Part shown: piece by piece, positions 55,886 through 64,000 of the stretch
Layout of the letters: every line of letters begins with the position of its first letter
Position numbering within the stretch: the first letter of the stretch is position 1
Notes under the pieces: model-generated
Database searches by the model: none
The model's input: the letters and a program-made list of their open reading frames with translations, nothing else
What the model was told of the DNA's origin: nothing
Program-made: the position numbers and the translations under genes
From: Dermanyssus gallinae
Taxonomy: Eukaryota; Arthropoda; Arachnida; Mesostigmata; Dermanyssidae
NCBI GenBank assembly: GCA_003439945.1
Contig: QVRM01006416.1
Location: 1,346,001 to 1,410,000 of the forward strand
Length of the DNA stretch: 64,000 nt
Reading direction: 5' to 3'

Positions 55886-56821
55886 CCAGTACACATCAAA
55901 ACAGTACACTCGCATAAATACACAGTTTGTTACAACATACGTTAAGATACGAGAAATGGAAAAACGTACGAGAGTAATGCTGACAGCACTTACAATTTTC
56001 TACGGCCATATCTACACAATCGCCGCAGTACGATTCGTTTTGGTCATCTACATGGACGTACACGAGTACATATACAAATCTCTATACACACATCGATATG
56101 ATGATCAATCTACACTCTTTCACTTTTGTCTGTTTTGTCTCTTCGACCATCGTGACGACTCGGGACGACTTGAAGAGTTCTGATATGTGCACGCACGCAG
56201 GCTTACACATATACATAAATATAACATAGTTTGTTATACAAATGTACACAAACTTGCACACAAATACACACGCACACACACACACACAAAAACACATCCA
56301 TGTTGGCGTTGTTACGTTTCCGTGCATGTTCAACCGCATCCGTTCGAGTGCTTAACGAATTTTGAACGAATTACGAATCAATCATCTTCAAGCAGGCAAG
56401 GTGTTCAAAAACGTGCGAGGCCTCTACGTTCTACCTCTGCCTGTTCTGCGCTTTGGGGCGATGGCACCGCTGCGTCAGCTCGATTGCCTCGATTGTTGGT
56501 CGGTCTGTCTGTGGTTAACCTGCGTTATTGGTAGCCTGGTGGTTGCTGGTTGCTGGTTGCTTGCTTAATTAGTGACCGCATTCACTATATTCTTATGTAG
56601 ACGCGCTAGTTATGTAGATGCGGCCCGGTTCTCAGCTCAGTATTGTCAGTTACATGCACAAAGGCGGCCATTCATACGCTACCATTTGCACTGTCAGATA
56701 TATATATCTACCTATCGGTCTATGGCAGTCGACGGCAGCGGCAGAGACCCACCCGCTTTCGCGCACCAAAACTGCAAATCAGAGTGCGAACGAGCACGTG
56801 TGCGTACACTTAAAGCTAAGC
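55886..56821. other. intergenic, nothing recognised
   Basis: A CA-rich stretch lies near 56,265-56,300. Overlapping ORFs at 56,187-56,568 carry no motif. Confidence 0.4.
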
Positions 56822-56922
<101 letters not shown>

Positions 56923-57660
56923 TGTTGTTATTGCCGAGATACATCTGTAGCGGCCGGCGCACGCTTTGCGTATCAATGCTTCGTCTCATCTACGCTGAGT
57001 TGTCAGCGACGACGACACTCGCTATTTGCATTGTAAACATCCTCGATAACAAACAACAGTGATATGTAGAGTGAAAAATCATTACGTCGACACATATATC
57101 AACACGCATATCAACACACGGTGCACAACATTCACACGAGAACAGCCATTCGCATAAGCAGGCCAAACATATGTACACCTCCTGGTCGACATTACTGCAA
57201 CTACGACCGTTTATGTTTGTTTGTTTGTTGTTCTTTTTTTTTTGAATTACTAATATCACTTTGTTGTTTACTTTTATTCGGTATCTTTAGTTTTGCGCTA
57301 CTTACTTATCAAATTATTCGTCACCGTCTTCGTCGTAGCACTGACATTACCACAGAGACATATTATAATAATAATTATTATTATTATGATTAATATTATA
57401 ATGACTATTATTAGTTGCAGTTTTACACATAATTACTGACTAGTTTTTACCACTAGACTTCGTATGCCACGCAAGAATTACTTTTACGTCGCCACACATA
57501 CACCTACATACGGATACACACGTAATACATACATACATGTATACGGACCCAATAGGCTGCAAAATGTCATTGTGCCATCTTCACAAATCTAACCTACAAA
57601 CTTTTCAATTACTGCTGAGATACTTCCTCATTTGATGTACCTCTTTAAGCGTTTTCCTTT
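56923..57660. other. intergenic, nothing recognised
   Basis: Short ORFs and a small ATT/ATA run near 57,363-57,412. Confidence 0.4.
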
Positions 57661-57666
57661 GTTGGC

Positions 57667-58170
57667 TATATATATATATATATATATAGGGTCTCCCGGA
57701 ATTCGTCCTACAAACTTTGGGATCAATTACAACTCGGCGAAAAAAAAAAATTTTTCTAATGGAACAAAGGGACAGAAATATCTTCTAGAAAGTGAGTAAT
57801 TGAGCGTGAAAGCCAAAATATAAAAAATGCAGAGTTTCATTTCTTGAGAATTATATTCAATACAACATTTTTTCTGCTTTGAGCTACCGTATAATAAAAA
57901 ATAAGAGAATAAAAATAAAAAATAAAATAATAATAATACAAAATTATCCTCCAAGCACTTGGGTAAGATTGTTTGTCAATAGAATGACTGAGGCTCTCAC
58001 AATCGCAGATTTAATAAACTTATGTCAGAATAAAACGTTTGATAAAACCAATTTTGGTAATTTTGCTCTCACTTCAATATAAGACATTTCCGGCCCTTGT
58101 CCCATTGATAATCATTTTCCCCGAGTGATGCTAGACCCCAAAGCTTGTTGGACGAATTCTGGAAAACTTT
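57667..58170. mobile_element. MITE-like element 3, TA-flanked
   Basis: After a TA run, the left end GGGTCTCCCGGAATTCGTCC begins at 57,689. The reverse complement of the right end (about 58,136-58,168) reads TTTTCCAGAATTCGTCCAAC and then AAGCTTTGGGG, so the arms match imperfectly for about 35 bp. Inside the arms lie CTCGG(C/G)GAAAA and a T-rich piece with 'AATGG(A/G)ACAA'. The core resembles that of the 43.8/52.2-kb repeats. There is no coding capacity. Confidence 0.75.
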
Positions 58171-58869
58171 ACATATATATAAATATATATGCATTTTGGT
58201 GACGATCGACCTTTCTCGGTGCTACAGTAACATCAATATTTTCCGTCCTCGACGGTCTCTGTCAGTATGAATTGAAATGGAGTAAAAAGTTCTGCAGACC
58301 CACAACTTTCGTTAAGCAACCACGATGTGTCATTGCATTGCACAGGTACAGCGTTACTGGCCTCTCTGGCCGCTGGTCCAGATCGAAATTGTTGGTCGTC
58401 GTTGTGAATTGTTAGCAGACCCCCCACCAAAGCAAGACGATACTATAACAATTAGTCAAATGTTTCCTTTAAAAATTAATTATTATACTATTATACTATT
58501 AATGGATGATGGTATATTATGCTATTGATGGATGTTGTTCTTATTTTTCGGTTCTTCCTAGCTTGACGATATGCTCGCGGTAACCATTTGTGGCACTGTC
58601 TAACTTACTTAAGTAGGACTTCGTCTCTTTCAAGCAAACCTACTGAACAGTAGGTTTTGTTTCTTCTTTTACATGATCGTCATCAAGATTTAACGACACT
58701 AGCTTCATAAAACGTTGGAAAGAGATCCCATCTCGAGCATTACGCATTCAGCTGCTATCTACACGCGAGCACACTGCATTAAAAATGCCATCATAATGAA
58801 AAATCAATAATTCGGTCTATCAAGCTCAGCTGCAACTTCCCCAGCTGTGACCGTACTTGTGTATGCACG

Positions 58870-58900
<31 letters not shown>

Positions 58901-60040
58901 GTGTCCGCCAATGTATCAGTCTGTCTATAGGTGCAGTGCCCAAACTTTCACAAAAGTATAACCTACATACCAAAAGATTTGCTCATGAAACCGTCTCAAT
59001 GAGCTCATCATTATAGGAGCCAAAATGACCAAAGCAAACGTGATGATTGATTAAACATGAACGACACACTTTCTCCAAACACTACAAACTCTTGATACGG
59101 ATGGATCTACGAACTCGACACGACAACACAAGGAAAACTTAGAAAGCTTCACCGTGAGCACGTTACTGCTATGCATGCAAACATATCGTCATACACACAT
59201 ATACATATATACATAGGCAGTAAATATTATGCACGTTCTGCACAAACCGATACACACCGGTCACAATCGTAAGTTTGGTGAAATAGTTAAAAGTTTGGTG
59301 GAATGGTTAAAAGCAACATATTACATATACGAAGTACGTATACATGAGTACGCATGTCAATGTGGGTCCCTTTGTGGGTGTGGGTGTGTATGTGTGTATC
59401 GGCGTCGGTATCATATACAGAATTCGCCCATTGAATTAATCGGCGGCTTTTGGCGAGCCTTCGCATATCGCCTTCGACATTCGAATTGGTCGAGTCGTCT
59501 TTTTGATCATGTCTGCTCAATGGGCGATCACGAAGCTATCGGCTCGTTGCGGTAATATGTGTTCGAAACGCGTCCTTGTGTCGCAGCATTTATCTAGCAA
59601 CCATCAGACCCAGCGGACTTACCTATGAACTGGATTTGTCGTCCTTATATATATATATATATATATATATGCGCCTATTAGTGAGGTGTACTGTCTAACA
59701 CACAAATGGACACAGACACTCAGATATATATATATATATATATAATAAGACACACACCCGATGGCTAATTTGAGCTAGACTAATACGATGACTTCGTTCT
59801 TGTTTCTCACGTAGCTGAGTTGTTTGGTTCACGGGTAGATCCAGGTGGATATATATATTTACAAATACATATGAGTTAGTTATAAGAACAAGTTAATTCC
59901 CACAATATGTGTTGTAGCAGTACACAAAGTAAGCCGTAGCCGTTCAGAAATACGGTGGTACTGTAGAGCGGGGCGCTGGTCCATGTACAATTGTTCAACC
60001 ATTTGTCGTTGTTGCTTAGAGCGTGATGGTCTAGATACTG
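58171..60040. other. intergenic, nothing recognised
   Basis: TA runs occur at 58,870-58,899, 59,646-59,670 and 59,724-59,743. No gene or element end was identified. Confidence 0.45.
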
Positions 60041-60048
60041 TTCAAGTT

Positions 60049-60052
60049 ATTT

Positions 60053-60099
<47 letters not shown>

Positions 60100-60110
60100 G
60101 CCGTTGTTGC
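60049..60110. repeat. (GTT)n microsatellite
   Basis: About 50 bp of GTT repeat with degenerate GTT/GCT/GCC triplets continuing to about 60,185. Open frames on both strands are repeat artefacts. Confidence 0.9.
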
Positions 60111-60185
60111 TGTGGCGGATTGCCGTTCTGCCGTTGTTGTTGTTATTGTAGTGATTGTTGTTGCTGTTGCCGGTCGTGCTGCCGT

Positions 60186-60658
60186 CGATAGCAGCGATGC
60201 ACCACTGCTTGATACAGTCTGCTGTGTTCTCGGCTGTTGCTGTCTTTGTTTTCGTGGTGGTCGTCTTGCCTGCGGCTTTTAGTACGAATTTCAGTGACAG
60301 ATCCTGCCTCACCAGGCATCCGTGTATCGAACGTCACAGATCTCCATCTCTGGAAAACGGTCCTGCGGATGAAACAACAGTCAAGAAAAAAACACAAAAC
60401 GCCTGTGACCACTGTGAGCAGCAGAAGTAGCCATGACATTCATCCACACGTACATCGGGGCAACATGTTCCGCGTAACTGTCCCCTCTTTGTAAAAAAAA
60501 ATATATATATATATATATTTATATATATTCTGCGGCGCGCAGAAGGAGCAACTAGGTCGACGAGCAGCAACGCCGTGAAGCATTTCATATATTCTTCTAA
60601 ATTATAATGAAATAAATCTGATAAGAGGAGTCATTATTAAATTTAAAAAAAATATATT

Positions 60659-60690
<32 letters not shown>

Positions 60691-62210
60691 ACCATCGTGA
60701 TAATCCAATAAATAGAATGACAGACGAGGATGTTTGTTAAAATACAGCAAATGATACCATTGTAATAATATAAAACTATACGAAGCCAGCAGCACGCTGT
60801 ATGATATACTAAACAGCAAGCGCAATTGATTCAAAAGATATTCCATAAGAAATGGTTAATAAATAAAAAAAATATATATACCATAAAAATACCATGATTT
60901 ACCGCAGTAATCGTATTGTTTTTGTTTGCTTAGAACAATTCCCACGGATCCTAACTAAGCGTGTACCAACACAATGTAATCACCACACGAGTAGGTAGCC
61001 TAATCCCTAATCATGTTCATGAGGTCACCTGCCGCAGACCCGTACGCCTATTTCGCTCTCGACTTTCCAGTCCAGCCAATGGTAGTAGTGAAGCGGATCC
61101 AATAAAAATGCTTCTCGATCATATCTAATAGAGAAAAAGAAAAATCTACATCCTGGAGAAAATCAAAACTACGCCGTAAAACCCAATCGATACGATCATA
61201 CACGTATGTATGTATATGTAACGCGTGGAGCAATATTTATAATAACAACAAGCGACAGCAATTAAAAGAAGTAACGTCAACATACGCATTAACTGTACGT
61301 GCATCGCAAGGTCATAAGGAAGTACGCTCTGCGACACACACTCATATATATATATATATATAGCAATTATGTCTACGGTCAAACCTAATCTACTTTTATG
61401 ACAAGATCCTGTTTGCAAGTATAGGCTATGCAGCCATAAACATCTACATGGCCTAAGAGTCGAAATTTTCTGACGTTCTGCGGGGACGTTGGCAGTTTAC
61501 AAGTTTTCACAAAAATACTTACGCAACTGCCCATACAGATACACATGGGCACGCATGCAAACCCTAACTCTCTCTCACACACACAGCTACAGATGCTAAA
61601 CGCGAACATGTAATCGGAGAGAGTCAGAACTGTAACGCTAATAACCCCCGAATAAGGTTTTCGTGGACAGTGACAGCCCCCTTTCGTATACGCTACTGAA
61701 GGCCCCACGCAGCAACCGCCCATACACAACAAACAACGCTGACGACAAATACCCTGGTACCGAACAACCAACATATGTGGCGTTCCCGTGCTCATGTGCT
61801 GCTAGTCATGCCACCGTACACCTGGTGTCATAGGCTAGAGACCTGGCAGGTAGATAAATAAATCGATCGATCGATCGACAACAAACATGACAGACTGCAT
61901 GCACAGCATGACGGGACCTGACCCACTACTGGTCTAAGTGGAGCTTTCAAATGCTTTGAACACTTTTTTCATTTCTGCCAACTGACGCTAAAAACGAACA
62001 AACAAAAAATTAACATTCGCGCGCAGCCAACAGACAGGCAGGCAACAACGACAATGAAGGAAAACGAGTGAAAGGCGTTCAACGACAACGCTAACGCTGT
62101 TGCAACTTGAACTTGAAGTTTGCACAACGAAAAAGACACGCTCGCATGTAAGATGACAGACGCCCGCTAGGCGCATTGGCTTAGCTAATCCTTCGTGATA
62201 TGTGTAATAC
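60186..62210. other. intergenic, nothing recognised
   Basis: TA runs occur at 60,500-60,530, 60,657-60,690 and 61,344-61,362, with a (GATC)n run near 61,861-61,876. No supported gene. Confidence 0.4.
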
Positions 62211-62215
62211 ATATC

Positions 62216-62325
62216 ATAATAATATAAAGTAATAATATAAAGTAATAATAATAAAAGTAATAATAAAAGTAATAATAATAAAAGTAATAATAAAAGTAAT
62301 AATATAAAGTACTACTACTACTATA
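62216..62325. repeat. AAAGTAATAATA-type short tandem array
   Basis: Variable-length units built from AGTAATAAT and AAAGTAATAATA run for about 110 bp and end in an ACT triplet run. Confidence 0.85.
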
Positions 62326-62457
62326 CAACAACTAAATCGTTCCAACATGACAAGCGTACGCATCGGCGTTTCGAGCCGTACTCGAGAGAGTACAATACAA
62401 TCGCATCCGCCTCTACGATATTAGTTGTGAAGAAGATGCCGGCAATTACGGCACCAA

Positions 62458-62800
62458 ATGAATTGTTGTGGTTGTTGTGGCTATTGTTGTTGTTGTTGTT
62501 GCTGTCGTTTTGGCTGTTATTGTTGCTGTCGTTGTGGCTGTTATTGTTGCTGTCGTTGTGGCTGTTATTGTTGCTGTCGTTGTGGCTGTTATTGTTGCTG
62601 TCGTTTTGGCTGTTATTGTTGCTGTCGTTGTGGCTGTTATTGTTGCTGTCGTTGTGGCTGTTATTGTTGCTGTCGTTGTGGCTGTTATTGTAGCTGTCGT
62701 TTTGGCTGTTATTGTTGCTGTCGTTGTGGCTGTTATTGTTGCTGTCGTTTTGGCTGTTATTGTTGCTGTCGTTGTGGCTGTTATTGTTGTTGCTGCCGTT
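62458..62800. repeat. 24-bp minisatellite (GTTATTGTTGCTGTCGTTGTGGCT)n
   Basis: About 13 units of 24 bp. Most positions are fixed; the main variant is GTTTTG for GTTGTG, and one unit has TAG for TTG. Because 24 is a multiple of three, frames stay open on both strands. The longest is a minus-strand ORF (62,863-62,321) with SNNNSHND/SNNNSQND octapeptides. I see no splice or initiation context that favours coding. Confidence 0.92.
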
Positions 62801-62863
62801 GCACAAATGTGTCTTGTCGCTGCTCGCTGACCATAATTCATCCTTAACGCAGTAAACGTTCAC

Positions 62864-63405
62864 CCGCCACCACCCGCACCTACAGCTGTCTTATTAATAT
62901 AATCTCACTATTCATATGATCGTATACTTGACACCCGCGCGGGTTACACTACAAAAATCACCTATCGTAGTACGAATTTACGACTATATAGCAAAAGAAA
63001 GAGCATTTTTGGATAGATAGGTGTATTGATGGGTGTTTTTGTGTGTAGTTGGATTTGGGGCAGAATGGAGGCGAATCGTGGCGAAAACCGACATTTTTAT
63101 GTATATATATAGTTATAGTCGTGAATATGTGACGCAGTTTCTAGAATATGTATATATATATATAAACCTAACTGATTTATAGGTGTGTATATGTAGCCAT
63201 AAATGTGCAACACATTATCTGGCTTAGAGCAGAGTAGTGCCTCCTGTTTGGTAGGAACTATCGTAGGCACACAAACATATATATATATATATATATATAT
63301 GAAAAACGACCATATAGTGAATGTATTTAATTTACTAGACAATATAGTGGATTCACGGCCCATTCAAATACTGAAATTTACTACTACTTCTGGATTGCCA
63401 GACAA
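62864..63405. other. intergenic or intronic, nothing recognised
   Basis: Small TA runs near 63,149 and 63,278. If the LRR gene at the right edge continues leftward, this may be its intron or 3' region. Confidence 0.35.
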
Positions 63406-63406
63406 C

Positions 63407-63409
63407 CTA

Positions 63410-63467
<58 letters not shown>
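63407..63467. repeat. (TA)n microsatellite
   Basis: A TA run with one interruption near its start. Confidence 0.97.
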
Positions 63468-63651
63468 CGCACAGTACATACATATGTTGTTCGGTAGCTC
63501 GTTATTAGAGACATAAACGCGCGTTTTGCTGCAAACACATGTACGCATTAGAGGTTCTAGAGAGCGTCGAAGACTAGAATCTAACTGTCTCCGGCAGGTC
63601 TGATCAACTAAGCCGCAGTCAACCACCAAGTTGCGGCACTGACGAACGAAC

Positions 63652-63828
63652 CTTAAGCTTGCAGTAGGCGTCCATCGTGACTCTGGTCGAGTTCAAATTT
63701 ACGACACGCAGCTTTTGCAGGTAGGTGAGTGCTTCAACTCCGCGGGCTCCAACCGCCGTCTCACACAGGTTGAGCTCCTCGAGCTCGGTCAGCTGATAAC
63801 AGAGCGCTTCCAGGCCCACGTCGCTGAT
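63652..63828 (-). CDS. leucine-rich-repeat protein exon (partial gene)
   Basis: On the minus strand, acceptor TTTGTCTATGCAG is followed by exactly 59 codons, phase 0 at both ends, to donor AAG|GTTCGT. The peptide has two or three LRR-like units: LEALCYQLTELEELNLCETA, then ARGVEALTYLQKLRVVNLNS, then TRVTMDAYCKLK. The spacing of about 24 residues and the LxxLNL pattern suit the cysteine/'GLEAL' type of LRR, which often sits at protein C-termini. It vaguely recalls the C-terminal LRRs of C-Maf-inducing protein (CMIP), but that is from memory only. The rest of the gene must extend past 64 kb upstream, and the following exon was not found. Confidence 0.75.
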
Positions 63829-64000
63829 CTGCATAGACAAACAGCCGTTAGAGAATGTCATTCTCACTTCCTCAACAGCCTTGCTCAATTGCCTTCACCA
63901 TGCAACTTTAGCGTCCGTTGATCTGTTGTGCGGGATGCGCACATTGACATATCGACGAATGTTCTTTGTTTATTTCTTGCCTACATATATTTCAGCATGT
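63829..64000 (-). other. predicted intron upstream of the LRR exon
   Basis: It starts at the acceptor at 63,829-63,841 (minus strand) and reaches the window edge with no further exon seen. Confidence 0.5.

Noticed and set aside
60031..60439. Poly-Asn, poly-Val and related ORFs around 60.1 kb
   Set aside because: Products of the (GTT)n repeat and its flanks.
62458..62800. CRISPR-like array
   Set aside because: The 24-bp units are contiguous with no spacers, and the genome is eukaryotic; it is a minisatellite.

Overview
This is a eukaryotic, almost certainly arthropod, nuclear window. It has split genes with GT-AG introns, very long (TA)n microsatellites, and a dense load of decayed R1-, R2- and other non-LTR retroelements, mariner copies, tRNA-type SINEs and MITE-like inverted-repeat elements. 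The kinase in it resembles insect/arachnid PKC-delta. The species cannot be read from the sequence; a TE-rich mite or other arachnid is only a guess.

Layout. 1-13.5 kb is intergenic with retroelement debris (R1-clade pieces, an element called 'A' here, a SINE). From 14,037 to 48,693 (+) runs one large gene model. It has a 5.16-kb exon with 1,721 codons of low-complexity, probably disordered protein, a 16.5-kb intron, and then six exons encoding a complete PKC-delta-type kinase domain and AGC tail. Frame and phase fit a single protein of about 2,086 residues if the first intron uses a GC-AG donor. No C1 or C2 domain was found in the window.

The introns hold most of the mobile DNA. Intron 1 carries a mariner with matching TIRs and a dead ORF, a deleted element-A 3' end, and element A interrupted by a second retroelement 'B'. 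Intron 2 carries a mariner-like relic. Intron 3 carries an antisense R2-clade element, outside rDNA. Intron 4 carries a SINE with a 14-bp target duplication. Intron 5 carries the left end of a MITE-like repeat. Intron 6 carries R1-clade pieces in opposite orientations.

49-64 kb is downstream sequence. It holds a cluster of MITE-like elements with terminal inverted repeats, several abutting (TA)n tracts; many microsatellites and a 24-bp minisatellite; two weak candidate exons on the + strand near 53.9 and 55.4 kb; and, at the right edge, a well-formed leucine-rich-repeat exon on the - strand from a neighbouring gene.

The most interesting points are the apparent PKC-delta kinase with a giant disordered N-terminus and an Ala at the usual activation-loop Thr, the intronic R2-clade element, the shared-core MITE family beside TA arrays, and a perfect 33-nt palindrome at an internal deletion junction in element A.
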